From: Rotaria sp. Silwood1
Lineage: Eukaryota; Rotifera; Eurotatoria; Philodinida; Philodinidae
Direction: 5' to 3'
DNA length: 64,000 nucleotides
NCBI GenBank assembly: GCA_905250075.1
Contig: CAJNOP010000178.1
Location: 1 to 64,000 of the forward strand
The translations under genes and the position numbers were made by a program. Shown here in pieces: positions 47,657 through 60,792 of the stretch (positions within the stretch are counted from its first letter, which is position 1; the number at the start of each line of letters is the position of its first letter). The notes beneath the pieces are model-generated. The model was not told the origin of the DNA. It was given only the letters and a program-made list of their open reading frames with translations, and searched no databases.

Positions 47657-48350
47657 CAGTTCTTTGCAGACAATCTTGCGGGTATTCTAGCGGAACAAAT
47701 CAGAATTAGATTCGCGAATCAATGTGTAGATCTAGAATATCGACTATAAACGTCATTAGAGTAACTTGAATTCTATCCGATTCTAGCGGTACAACCTATC
47801 AACTACTTGAAAATGTTCAAGTCCCATGCCCCTTGTTCGTTATGAAGATCAGTCGATCTAGTCGATTTTTTCATGCAAATACTTGAGCTACTGGCTAACG
47901 ACGACCCTAGGCTGAGGAAATATCATTGGCCAGGCTCGTTTAAAGGTCTGTCAGTGAACCGCATGCGTGAACTCATTCAGCATTGGTAGTGCATGTTCTA
48001 CACAGCTATGACGAATTCTTTTTCCACTTTCGAACTACTATTTTTCACTTGGTTATTTGGACTATACTTTTTATTCACTGAATCTCAGCGGATTGAATTA
48101 AATCATTTATATTACACGCTACTAAAACGAGTTCGTCGTTGTCAATATTGTGAGGACTTCGTTATCTCGTCTATGTATAATGAAAAATCATTGGATGATC
48201 TCTGCTATGTTTACTGGGAAAAGTATGCAAAGGCACTGTTGAAATCTAAGCATGGATACCTGTTGGTGGAACGATTGAAATTGGATGCACATAGGTCACA
48301 ATAGCAAGAGGGAGCTAGACGTATTCGCTGTTCACGCAGACCAACAAGGT
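47657..48350 (+). pseudogene. Decayed non-LTR retrotransposon (RT C-terminal part)
   Basis: At 47657 the frame reads QFFADNLAGILAEQIRI, which resembles the F/YADD catalytic box of LINE reverse transcriptases with the second Asp changed to Asn. Stops follow. A later open stretch (47993-48304) contains FFTWLFGLYFLFTESQR, LNHLYYTLLKRVRR and MYNEKSLDDLCYVYW, the thumb/connection-type sequence found after the RT in Jockey/CR1-type LINEs. No 5' part, endonuclease or poly-A tail is visible. A dead fragment. Confidence 0.55.
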
Positions 48351-48396
48351 TTATCCTACACATGAATGTATTAGAACAAGCGCTTAGATGGATAGC

Positions 48397-48727
48397 ACGT
48401 AGATGAAATTAGCAGCCGACTCGAGTAATTCCGGCAGCGATTCGCCTAGGAACTTGATACAACGTTCCTATTCTTGGTTCAAATACAACTCGATAAGCTC
48501 TATCCAATGATATGCTCAGATTTTCGATAGACCAAAGTATGACTTTTGGGCTGATAGATGGCGCTAGTGAGGATCTGAAAATTATACTTTGGGCTATCGA
48601 AAATCTGAGCATACCATTGGATAGAACTCGTTGAGTTGTCCTTGAACCGTGAATAGGAACGTTGGACCAAGTTCCTAGGAGAATCACTGCCGGAATTACT
48701 CGAATCGGCTGCTAACTTCACCTACGT
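48397..48727. mobile_element. Palindromic Mutator-like MITE with 9-bp target duplication
   Basis: 331-bp element that is nearly one long inverted repeat with arms of about 145-150 bp (left GCAGCCGACTCGAGTAATTC, right GAATTACTCGAATCGGCTGC) around a core of about 30-40 bp. Ends are ACGTAG and CTACGT. It is flanked on both sides by the perfect 9-mer ATGGATAGC (48388-48396 and 48728-48736). Long TIRs with 9-bp duplications suggest the Mutator superfamily. It sits next to the LINE relic. Confidence 0.75.
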
Positions 48728-48739
48728 ATGGATAGCAAT

Positions 48740-50480
48740 GTATAGGACTTCAGATTCCGTAAATAGTATGGGAAGACGAAAAATTGTTATGCTTTGCTTT
48801 ATTTTCTGTTAGTTTTTAGACACTCGGTTCTAGATCATGCTAAATAAAAAAAAGAGAAGAACAAAAAAATAACGTGGATTGAGGATTGTGATCCAAGTTG
48901 TGAAGAGGTAAGGTCAATAGAAAAGAAAGAAAAAAGTACATATATATATATATATATGTATTAATCATCTCGGTAATACAATATATCTCCACAATTATTT
49001 TACTGTTCTTTTTCTCTCTTCATATCGCGATTGTTTCTTCACGTTTCTATGTTTCTTTTTTTAATGTTATTGTTATTTCTTTGCTTCTTATTTTCCATTT
49101 ATTTTATTTTAATTCAGTTTATTATTGGTATATATGGTCTTGAAGCTCAATAGCCCCTTCAGGGCCGACATGGCTATAGGACTAAAGAATGCTAATATTA
49201 AAAAAATTGATTGCAGTCATGTTTCATTGGAGAAACAAATCTTATTGATAATTGATGTAATTTATACTAATTTTTTGCATGTTGAGTTGATTATTTCCAA
49301 TAATTTTCAGTTAACTATATTATTAAATTAATATCTATTATATTTAACAGTTTCTTGAATTTCTTCTGCATGCGGAACATCAACATGATTCATCTTATTA
49401 TGTTGTTATTCATGATGAATATAGACGTATTCATGATGTAAGAGTTTAAACATTAAAAAAATTTCCTGAACATTATATTTTAATGTGGGATAATGAACAA
49501 GACATTGTTAAATATAAAAGATACAAATCTAGGAATAGAGTTAACTGAAAATGATTGGAAGTAATTAATTCAATATGGAAAAACTAGTAATAGATGATAT
49601 CAATTGAGAATGTTTGTTTCTCAAATAAAAAAAGACTGAATCCTCATTAATAAGTACAGCTGTAAATCAAATTTTTGACTATATATATTCAAAACAATGC
49701 TATGAGATTGTCTCGAAAATAGACAGTTTAAAACTAAATAGAACTGAATATACAATTGCATTAAAACCACTTCGTCAATAACTTCATGAGATATCGAATG
49801 AAGCCAAAATTGAAGAAATTCGATGCCTAAAATATATTAATTTAATTAAATCTTCATAAAACTTGTCAATATTGGAGTTATACTGAAAATTTATTTCTAC
49901 GGGGATAAGTGCGTAACAAAAACAATTCAATTAGGAAATTAGAATTTTGATTGAGTTCTATTTGAAAAACAAAATTTTAAGCAGAACTTCGTCTATTTGA
50001 ATCTATATATGAAAGATTTTGTACATGCACATTTTACAGAGCAGATTTCTGCCACCACTAACATGCCATAGTTTTGTGCTATTTTGTTCCCGTCTGCTCT
50101 TGAGTTTATAATACTATATCTTTCATGATTCATCTGTCTTTCTTTCTCCTTTTTCAAGTAATGTTTCCCCTTCTATCTATTAATACTGATCGATGCTCAT
50201 GAATTTGCTTCTCGAACTGTAATTTACGATTTTTCTCTCTACGTCGTCATTATTACGAAAGAATAATTCGAATCACTCATCTACGTTCTCTCTTTTTTTC
50301 TTATTGATCAGCTATACGTACTTTTACGTATTCTGCAGAGATACTTTAATAGTCCTTGATTGTCATGTTTACATAAGCATACATGTTTAACCAAGCAAAT
50401 CATCTATTCGAATACTTGTTTGCAGCGTAAATATTATCATTTTCGATTTCTTTCAAAGAGAAAAAATTACACAGTACGTA
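48740..50480. other. Intergenic with a possible dead coding fragment
   Basis: (AT)n run near 48941-48958. At about 49350-49445 a stretch reads FLEFLLHAEHQHDSSYYVVI then HDEYRRIHDV before a stop, and 49440-49860 has several short coding-like pieces broken by stops. This looks like a degraded gene or element of unknown identity. The ABC transporter promoter must lie at the right end. Confidence 0.4.
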
Positions 50481-53400
50481 ATGAATGATACACAGCCGCT
50501 AATATCAGCAATAGATCGTTTCTCCATTGATGATGGTAATAAGATTACAAAACGATCAGTAACTAGCACGTAAGACAGAATTGAATTTAGAAATGTATCA
50601 ATGACAATATTGTATTCATATAGATTGTCCAATTTGCGTCAGCGTTTCACTTTCAAACAGCGTCATCAAAAATATGAAAAGTTGGATGATGATAATAATC
50701 AAACTCAGATAGAACCGACGGTCGGATATTTTCAACTGGTAAGTGGATGGAGAGCTAATGCACAGTAAACAACGGAATATTTTTTTTAACTTTGTGACAG
50801 TTTCGTTTTGCTGATTGGCTCGATCTTCTCATAATAGTTCTTGGCTTATGTGCCGTCTTAGTGTATAGCATTGCATTCACAGCCCGCTTTGTTGTTTTTG
50901 GGCGACTTACAAGCTTATTTGCGTCACAATCTTTTATCGACCGATGTCCTTTACAACAAAACACATTGGTTAATCTTAGCAACAGCAGTGAATGTTCGTG
51001 GAATATGGTGCAAAATACTTTTAACTATGATGGATCTCAAAAGTAAGCAATGATCATAGAATATGTTGATGGACTTCAACTGTTTTATTTATTAATTGCT
51101 CATCAATTTTAGTCTCTGTCGAAATGAGAATACTACCTTAACACCATTAGAGGCGCTGTCTACGACCAATTTCTATACTGATGTGAGAAATCAATTGCGT
51201 TGGCTGTTAAGTAAACGGAAACAACATAATTTTTAATCTATTTAAAAAAAGAATGATTTGTATCTTGAATGTATGTAGTCATCGGTGCAATCGAAATCGT
51301 CTGTACTGCTGTTCGTTATTATCTCTTCACCGTTGTCGGTAGACGGCAAGCCTCCCGAATACGTATCCGTCTTTTACAATCACTCTTAAAACGCGTATGT
51401 CAACCACGTTCATCTTCACGCTAACACAACGGATGAGGCATCGTTTTCTCAGTATCTCTGTTCACTATCATCATTGACACTCTAACTTTCTTTCCAAATA
51501 TACATTCTGAAACATGACAGGAAATGAGAACTGAAGTCATTTGTGAGAAAAGTAATCCTTTCCTTTCCCCACAGATCGTGACAAATATTGTTAGAATTTT
51601 CCATTATGTCTATCATGATGTCAAAAGTCAGAGAACTGTGTAGAACTATCATGTACAAGTTTGAAATATTTTTGCTTCTCTCGATTGTTTTCTGTGGTAT
51701 TTTAACTCGTACACTATCGTAATGTGTCTCATGCCGCCTTCACAATTAATAGTTTCAATAAATTTAGTAAGATCAGTATCACATACGATGAATTGATTCA
51801 AAGAAAAAATTGAAACATCTGAAAACATCACAATAAAAGTTTCAATGTTGTAAGAGTTAAAATACCACAAGAGAAAAGTTGAAAAATAAAATACATTGAA
51901 AATGAAACTTTAGTGCTCTACATAGTTCTGTAGTGTTTGAAAAGTGAAGAAGACTACACTCATTGAATAAAAGATATCATTTTGTGGGTAATTACACAGC
52001 ACATATTTTGAAAAAAAGCTCTAATCTGAGCAATGACAAAGAATGGAGATATTGAAAAATCAGGAAGAGGCAATTTATTCGGCTGCATCTTTTACAAACC
52101 TAATTTTAGTTGATTCTTGCACATACGTATTATTTATTTCTCTGTCTCTCATTCATAGAATATTTCATATTGCGATATGAATTCGATGAACCAGTTTAGT
52201 GTCAAGCTTTTCAAGTAAGCAATTTTCTGTCGATACTTTCAAGAGAAACAATGTATGGCTCTCTCATCTCATAGCAATATTGACACTCTCAGTAAAAGCA
52301 TCGGTTTTGAATTTTCAATGATGCTCGTAGCATTATTTTCCAATATTGTCAGTGTTTGTGTTTCTTTAATCATTAATTGGAAGTTGACACTTGTCATACT
52401 GGGCACGATACCATTAACTGTTGCTGGATCATATGTTTTTTCAAAGGTAAATGCGACTTTTGATGATTGATTTAGCTTACTCTAATTCTAACAGCTTACT
52501 GCCAAAGAAACAAGATACGAAATGGATATGTATTCAAAAGCTGGAGAAGTCGTTCAGGAAGTGTTCAGTTCTCTTCGTACTGTACTTTCGCTCAACGGTG
52601 AAAAACTCGAAGAAAAGAGGTAGGAAATATATACATATATTGATAATTGAACTTTGTAAGTCATGAGCTATGGTCATGTTCTAATTTGATTGATTATTTA
52701 GATACAAAAGCAAATTACAAGCTACTCGTAGGAGTAGTGTATGTAAGGGTGCTATGTTTGGTTTTCTTGTTGGATGGATCTATCTAATAGGATACTTAAT
52801 TTATTCGGTTGGTTTTGCTTTCGGCTCATCTCTCATGAATCATGAAGGACATGAAAGACTTAGTTTTAGTGATCTTCTTGTAGTAAGTAATTCATTTCAC
52901 CAATCAGATTTAGAAAACCAATGATTTCTCGATGTTCGAGTAGATATTGATTACTTCGACACGGCTTATCACTAATATTGCCTTTGTTAGTCCTTTCTTT
53001 CAGTTATTAGAAGAAGCTCGAGGTGCTTTAGCGCCTGTATCTCGATTGATCGACGAGGTATAGTTGTGTCTAATGTATAACTTCATCTTTTCACCGTCAC
53101 ATAACATAGGAAGAGAAGACAAGTATGAATGAGACACAAATATTGCAAGATTCTGTTGCTTGTGACGAAACTATCAATATGAATGGTGATATTCAATTTG
53201 ATAATATCAACTTTGCCTATCCAGCTCGACCTGATGTCTTAGTCCTACGAAATCTCACTTTGACGGCTCGTCCTGGTGAGATAACAGCTTTAGTCGGTTC
53301 AAATGGCTCTGGTAAGTATTTTACAAAAAAAAAACATACGAAAGATTCATATTCTGTTATTTGTTGAATGAATAGGTAAGAGCACATGCTTTTCACTTTT

Positions 53401-56400
53401 ACTTCGTTTTTATGAGCCTCTATCTGGTGGCATTACAATTAATGATCGATCGATAACAGATTACAATTTGAAACAACTCCGACAAAAGATTGGTGTAGTC
53501 AGTCAAGAACCTGTATGTCTACCTTCGTGTTTTCTGGCTTTTGCATTTTATGTTGTTCTATGTAGATTCTTTTCGCTACAAGTATTTATGAAAATATTCG
53601 CTTTGGTAAAGAAAATGCAACAAGAATCGAGATCGAAGAAGCAGCACGTCAAGCTAATGCACATGATTTCATTATGAAATTACCCAATGTTTGTATCGAA
53701 TGCTCGTTTCTAATGACATCTACTGTGTATTCTATTTTGGTAGAAATATGATACAGTCGTTGGTGAACATGGTGTTCTATTGAGTGGAGGTGAAAAGCAA
53801 CGTGTGTGTTTGGCTCGTGCTCTCGTCAAACAGCCAGTGGTGCTTTTGTTGGACGAAGCAACAAGTGCTCTTGATAAAGCTAGTGAAAAGGTTGTCCAAG
53901 AAGCACTCGATCGAGCTTGTAAAGGTTCGCACGCATCTTTCTCTTTCAATCATATCATCTATAGTTACACATAGGTCGAACGACTATTGTGATCGCTCAT
54001 CGTTTTGCAACAATTCAAAATGCACATCAAATTTATGTGTTGCATAATGGATGTGTCATCGAACAAGGTACACACGAGATATTGATATCAAAAGAAAGGA
54101 GTCAATATTGGAAGATTATGAAAGAACAACAGAGAGAACAACTAGAAAATGATATCGAAGAAGCAGCAACTCTCACACAATATGAAGATGATGATCAAAA
54201 ACAAACATGTACGTTAATAATTACTTTTAACAAAAGAATATTTCGAACGAGATCATTGTTTATTGCAATTAGCTGAACGCTCTCGACATTATAGTCATAA
54301 CGAACTTGACGATGGGAATAAAGTAAAGCATATAAATGTATTTCTGTCGGATTGTTTTTGCATGTACGGTGTACTTTTAATAGGCGTCATTGACTACAAA
54401 TCGTCGACCTGTTTTCTTGCGACTTTTGTTTATGAACAGTCCAGAGTGGATTATCATTCTGATAGGCTGTGTGATGTGCATCATCAGCGGAGTGGGTCAA
54501 TCAATCCAGGTTATTCTACTTTCGAATACAATTTCAGTAAGTCATTTTCATGTACAACACAATCAACATTATCGTAATTGATTGTTTACAGGTATTCAGA
54601 GCATGCACTTACGAAGAACGACGTCATCAAATTTTCAAATTTTCTCTTCTCTTCTTGTTGATGGGTATTGTCTTTTTGATTGTTCGTGTTATTCAAGTAG
54701 GAATATATCTTATAAAACGTTTCATATTGTGTTCATCACTAGTACACTGCTTTTGCTGTATCTGGCTCAAAATTGACCGAGCGTATTTGTAGTAAAGCTT
54801 TTGCACACTATCTGCGTCAAGACATGGCCTTCTTTGATCTTGTGGAAAATAGTTCTGGAGCTATTTGTAATCGTCTTTCATCGAATGCATTGGCTATTCA
54901 GCAGATGGTTGGTTCTCGCCTAGGCATTGTTTTTGAATCAATCGCGATGTTTGGAGTGGGTATGGTTCTCGGATTTTTGTTCAATTGGCAGTTAACATTA
55001 ATCATGTTGTTCTTTATTGTCTCTTTGTTTATTATTTCTGTCATGCAAATATGTTGGCAAGCTCGATTGAATCAACGTTCTGATTGTATTCTTAGATTAG
55101 CAAGTTCGGTAAGATCAACATTTCTATGACAATGTTACGTACGCAGAAATGTTGATACTGCACCTTCTTTTGTTAATAGCTCGCTGTAGAGATCATTCAC
55201 AATATGCGTACAGTGAAACAACTGGCAAGCGAAGGAGAATTCTTACGTCAATTCTCAAATTTAGTTCTTAAAGAATTCAAGTCAGTTTTTCAATCACTTT
55301 TTTTCTTATTCTCTATGCATTATTTTGTCATAGGATTCGCCGAAATGATATAATAATATCCTCCATTCTAGAGAGTATCTATTGGGGATCAGGGCCATTA
55401 GCTTTGTTAGTTCTTTTTTGGCGGGCGCTTATCCTTGCTGAACACAAGGAACTGAAGATGAACAATATCTCTATGTACATAAGTAGAAACTTTCAAGATC
55501 TATTTTATCTACATGTTTTTCTAGAGTGTTCGCCTATTATATATTCGCCTTGGAATCGTTGCGATGCATCATGACCTCGTAAGTAATTGTGTCGATCAGT
55601 TTCTTTTTGTCAAGTACTCTTGCTTAGAACACGACAGATGAGTGACTCATTATCAGCAGCTCGAGATTTTTTCAATTTGTTCGACCGAATAACAGCCATC
55701 GACAATAATTCAACGCATGGTAAACAATTGGTGAGTAATTCATTTAATATAAGTCTGATTCTTGTACAAATTACTTTTATTTTATTGTTAAAATGTGTTG
55801 ATAATAGAGCGATTTCAAAGGTGAAATAGAATTCTATCAAGTCAAATTTGCGTATGCATCTCGGCCAAAATCCTGCATTCTGAATAAATTTCAATTGACC
55901 ATCAAACCTGGTAGGTTTATTCTGTGTATTTTCAGTTTAGTTTTTGATTAAATTTCTCTATTTGTCAATAAGGTCAACGTGTGGCCCTTATAGGTATGTC
56001 GAAGTCATTTGTTGTTCATTTAAAACAGTTACCAAATCTATTCACAAAGGTGCATCTGGTTGTGGCAAATCGACAGTCATTCAACTCTTGGAACGATTCT
56101 ATGATCCTATGCAAGGTCGAATTGTGAGTATTTCTCTTTTATGCTATCAACATATTTGTGTAAACACTCGGCTAATAACATCTAGTCTCTTGATGGTGTT
56201 GATATTCGAGAGCTGAATATTCAATGGCTTCGTTCGTGTCTTGGTCTTGTTAGTCAAGAGCCTATCTTATTTGATTTGACTATTGCTGAGAACATAGCAT
56301 ATGGTATAGAAAACACTTCGATTGAAGATATTATCGATGCAGCCATCAAAGCCAACATTCATGATTTCATTCAGCAGTTACCTCAAGTGAGTAAAACATC

Positions 56401-56846
56401 AACGCATGATATTTGATTTTCTTTGCATCGCAATACTAGGGCTACGAGACCAAAGTTGGTATGAAAGGCAGCCACTTGTCAGGTGGTGAGAAACAACGTA
56501 TTGCTGTTGCTCGAGTTCTTCTGCGTCGACCGACAATTTTGTTATTAGATGAAGCAACCAGCGCCATGGATTCGTACAATGAACAGGTTCTTTTCCTTAT
56601 GATACTTGTTAACCTAAGAGTCATTTTTGATATGAATAGATCGTTCAAGAAACTCTTGAAAAAGCTCAAACTGACGTACCAACTCGAACTTCACTCATAA
56701 TTGCTCATCGTCTGTCAACCATTCGTTCATGTGATTTGATCTGCTTTCTTGACAAAGGACATATCGTAGAAAGTGGTACTCACGCAGCCTTGATGGAACG
56801 ACGTGGAGCCTACTACCATATGATAGTTCGCAGCTGTAATTTGTAA
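50481..56846 (+). CDS. ABCB-type full ABC transporter (P-glycoprotein/MDR-like)
   Basis: ATP-driven plasma-membrane exporter of lipophilic compounds, 1336 aa over 29 exons, phases consistent from ATG to stop. Order: hydrophilic N-terminus, TMD1 (exons at 50801-53057, long first extracellular loop with NLSNSS and NENTTL glycosylation sites), NBD1 (53110-54208), linker, TMD2 (54384-55730), NBD2 (55808-56846). NBD1: Walker A GSNGSGKST across an intron, Q-loop VVSQEP, signature LLSGGEKQR, Walker [14 protein letters not shown]-loop IAHR. NBD2: [43 protein letters not shown]. Both sites have all catalytic residues, so it should hydrolyse ATP. Length fits MDR1 (1280). Substrate unknown; xenobiotic efflux is the family norm. 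One long intron (51395-52158) hosts a foldback. Confidence 0.93.
51632..51930. repeat. Foldback/MITE in an ABC transporter intron
   Basis: About 300 bp with imperfect arms: AGAACTGTGTAGA at the left end against the complement of TCTACATAGTTCT at the right, and a perfect inner pair TGTGGTATTTTAACTC (51694) / GAGTTAAAATACCACA (51854). It accounts for much of the 764-bp intron. Confidence 0.6.
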
Positions 56847-58756
56847 ATTGTCTCAATTGTTATTTTAATAACACTGACTAGTGATTGAAATAAACTATTC
56901 ACTTTGGTTAAAGAACTCTTCGGGCTATATAATAATTTCGAACGAAAAAATGCGAAGAATGGAGTTTTTTCGAGTCCGAAAAGAGAATAAAAATTATCGT
57001 TCTCATTATTGTCATCATATCTCAATAAAAATACATACTACAAAAGATTATTTGTTTGATCTAACCACCATCAGATACCTCACGCAGGATTTCAAAAATA
57101 TTGGAAGCTAACGATTCCATAGTACGATCATGGGTTGTGTGTGTGTTTGCATCTTTTAAGCACCCACAACTTCAAGAAGAGGGTTTTCTCGTCTTTCTTG
57201 TAATAACTCTTCTCTTAGATGGTGACAAGCGGAGTCGATGAGACCGTGAAATCAATGGTCATTTGAAAAAGCATACCGATCCTATCGGTTGTTTCTAAAG
57301 GCATCTTTGACGAATCCGAACGAGACATCACGACTTTCACTGGGAAAAAATTATTAAAAGATATATACTATTTTAAGATCTTCTCCTTAGTTCTTTTCTA
57401 GGTATATAATCACAGAACAAGTTAAGAACATAATATAATCCCTTATCGTTTCATGTTGTCAGTTGTTTGTAATCTGAGAACTAAAGAAGACATTAAAACA
57501 ATTATTCGTTGTTCTTCATTTTTGATTTTTCATGAACATAGATAATATCGAAAAATACTCTTTGCTTTTTTTTTTAGATTAAAATTTATGCTAACAAACA
57601 GCCAAATCAACTTGAACGTATTTGAATATAATTGAGTTTGTGTTATAACTACGCAATGGTAATAACTATTCCGTCTGAATTTTCTTTTAGAAACAAAACG
57701 AGTTGATGATGAAATCGTTTTTTTCATGAACCAAACAATTTCGACGAGAACATATTTGTGAGTGTGGATGTGAATGAACGAAAAACTTACACTCAGACTC
57801 ATTGCCAATACTCATTGTACATCTTAAACAAATCAAATATCATCATGGCTCATCATGTGGTATATTTTTATAAATAAAAAGTTAAATTTGATACAACTAT
57901 TAACTATTCAGTTGCATTTAAATTAAAAAAATATTCATTTGACAAAGAAAAATGTTTTTTTCCTTCTTTTAATGATCTTCATATGGCTTCATATTGTTCA
58001 TCAATGATAGATTCATTTCAAGCTCGTTATGATTTATTCTGTATTATAGATCCTCGTGGTACTACATAGTTTATACATTATATAGTTTATGCAAAATATT
58101 TATTCTATAGTGATTCGACTAAAAGTGAAAACTAGTAAATAATCTTTTTTTCATATTTCATGTTCATGGTTTTCTATTTTTTGTAAGATGATCATATGAT
58201 GAAGATCTCACTCGGTTTTATGATTATATTCCCGTTTATCGTCATTACCACTTATTAATTCATCTCGTTCTTAATGAACAAAATACAACACCAATATCGA
58301 TGAAAATATCCCCTATTACAGCATCTAATCTACTTGAACAACACGTTGTGTTTCTCTTTGTTTTTATAAAAATATTTTATGTATATGATTCTTCTTCTAT
58401 TGTTTTAGTTATTATCATACAAAACAATAAATGAATAAATGAACGTTTTTAAGCTCGAAAAACAAAATTTTACGTCATATATAGTACGTTTAGATATTTA
58501 AGACTTGAAAGGTGAGGAGGAAATATGCATGTTCGTGCAACACCAAATTTAGAAAAAAAAACACATTTTCATTCGATTTTTATGAAAAAGGGAAAGAGAA
58601 TTTCGTGGCCGAGAAATGACCATTAGCGGCATTTGACAGTAGACATATTCAGATTTCTCGTGAAGAAAATGTGATAAAGAAAACTTGTCGTTTTTTGTCG
58701 ATGGCTTTTATGTTCTGAACACTACTAATGAATACTTTGATGGTAAAAGAGCTGAC
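56847..58756. other. Intergenic with GT foldbacks and a broken gene fragment
   Basis: Small GT hairpins at about 57133-57172 (GGGTTGTGTGTG / AAGCACCCACAAC) and 57752-57800 (GTGAGTGTGGATG / TTACACTCAGAC). Between about 57905 and 58355 pieces read YSVAFKLKKYSFDKEKC, MASYCSSMIDSFQARYD and YDYIPVYRHYHLLIHLVLNE, interrupted by stops or possible short introns. This is probably a pseudogene fragment whose family I do not recognise. Confidence 0.4.
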
Positions 58757-59420
58757 GATGGAACATTCCCAGTTGTTGAAGCGCTTTTCAGTCGGGACTT
58801 AGTACATTTTGTAGACCTTAGTGAGCTATGTTTACTATTAAAAAAGTTCGTGCCCATGGCCTGTTTCTAAGAAGATCGAACGTTTTTAGTTTTATAGCTG
58901 GATATTTCCATTGTATCTCAACCGCGTTGTACACAAATGATCTCCGATTTTGATGACGTTTTCAGCGTTTATAGAGCTTTTAATTCTGAGTATTTTGATA
59001 AAAACAAATTTTTTCAAAACGCTTTTGTTTTGATGAAGATACATTCAAAATACTGTAAGTAATAAAAACTCAAAAACGCTCAAGAAAAATTTTTCTCAGA
59101 GTTTTTGGGTTTTCTACTGCCTACAGGTTTTGAATGTATCTTCATTAAAACAAAAGTATTTTGAAACAGTTTTTTTATCAAAATGCTCAGAATTAAAAGC
59201 TCTATAAACGCTGAAAACTTCATCAAAATTGGAGATCATTTGTGTACAACGCGGTTGAGATACAATGGAAATATCCAGCTATAGAACTAAAAACGCTCAA
59301 TCTCCTTAGAAATAGGTCATGGGCACGAACCTTGTGTATAGTAAACATAGCTCACTAAGGTCTACAAAATGTACTAAGTCCCGTCTGAAAAGTGCTCCAA
59401 CACCTGGGAATGTTCCCTCA
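58757..59420. repeat. Large palindrome, arms about 325 bp
   Basis: The left arm (58757 to about 59080) is mirrored by the right arm (about 59098 to 59420) at high identity, e.g. GGACTTAGTACATTTTGTAG at the left and CTACAAAATGTACTAAGTCC at the right, and TTGTACACAAATGATCTCC / GGAGATCATTTGTGTACAA. The spacer is under 20 bp. Possibly a foldback transposon or an inverted duplication. No coding content; the short left-arm frame is incidental. Confidence 0.75.
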
Positions 59421-60792
59421 TGAGAAAAATATAAGGACACGATTTTGCTCTGATGCAAACATTATCTCCGGAGATCTAAAATTTTGAGAATTCTTTTCAT
59501 CGAATTCACGATCTCTTTTACTAACAATATTGACATACCACGGGTTCTAATGAAAAGATATCCAGATATGGTGTCTGTTCATAAATAGGTACAAAATACG
59601 CGAATCTTAATATTTATATTTTGCGCTATCAGATCTTGCCATAGATTGTGATGTACTCTACAAACTTCATGGACATTCAGTCTTTGGTCTAGATACAGGG
59701 TTGACGAATCAAGAATTGCAGAAATTATGCTCTGCACTCTTATGTGCTTTCATCAAATTATTTTCAAAAAAAATATGTATTGACTATATACGGGCATGAA
59801 CGAACAGAAAGACTATCGATCACGCTTGAATCCATATTGATTGAATGATTGTCGCTGAAAAGTTTAAATTGATCAACATATCAATCACCGATTGGCAGCT
59901 CATATTAAAAACATATGTAAGGAATGGCTCTTCTCCGCCAAACCATTCTGTTCAAGCGAGCAACTCATCATCAAGAGAATGAGAAAGTACACTGATCTTT
60001 TTGTTTGTTTTAAGACATGACAACAATTCAAGAATTTATGGTAACGCATTGATTATCGCAACCTTACATTGATTGCGATATTTCAAATTTACAATTCTAT
60101 TATTTACAACCATTATCGTTACAATGATCCGAAGTCCAATTATCGACTCTAATGTTATTGTTCCAGTCGAAATGAAATGTATTCATTAATTCATACAATT
60201 ATTTATACACTCCAGTCTCAAATACTTATGTTGCTTTAATATGCTTTCCTTAAGCAAAGGCTTTAGAAAGAAGTAAGAAAAACCGAAGTTAACATTTTTT
60301 TCTAATGAAGTGGTAACATATATAAGTTGAGAATTCCTAGTGACCGATAGGATTTCTCACTCTATGTATAAGATAATTTAGACATATCATCTATTCGAGA
60401 TGAAATAATATTTTAATTCTCTTGAAAGAAGATATTTTTTTATTTGTTAAATTATTTCTTGTGTGTTAGTTATAATATCATACAGTGAGGGAGAGGCACC
60501 ATCTTATGTCACAACCCACCATGTGACTTGGTAACTTGACCCAGAGAGATTCTTTGTGCCTGTTATGGCGAAAGAATTGTAGATTCAGGAAGACCTACTG
60601 CATTTGTAGGTGCCTGCCATTGTTATGTACGTCATAGCGACGTTTATTACCCAACCGATTTGACATGGTCTGTTCTGCGTGTACCCATTTCAGGCTCCGG
60701 GAGCCTCCCTGTTCGTGCGCGTGAAAAGTTCGAAGAAATGAATAGCAGTTAGAAAGAAGTTGTTGAGCAAGCCATAAGAAAAAAAAACAAAT
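59421..60792. other. Intergenic; GC-richer block near 60490-60740
   Basis: No supported gene. About 60485-60735 is less AT-rich than its surroundings (GGGAGAGGCACCATC, CTCCGGGAGCCTCCCTG with a small internal hairpin) and may be a transposon remnant or part of a 3' regulatory region of the gene on the minus strand. Nothing decisive. Confidence 0.35.

Noticed and set aside
58685..58870. 61-aa frame MSFFVDGFYVLN...
   Set aside because: Largely inside the left arm of the palindrome, with no splice partners.
60485..60735. Possible ribozyme or retroelement end
   Set aside because: The block is GC-richer, but I found no hammerhead core (CTGATGA...GAAA) or LTR-like repeat.
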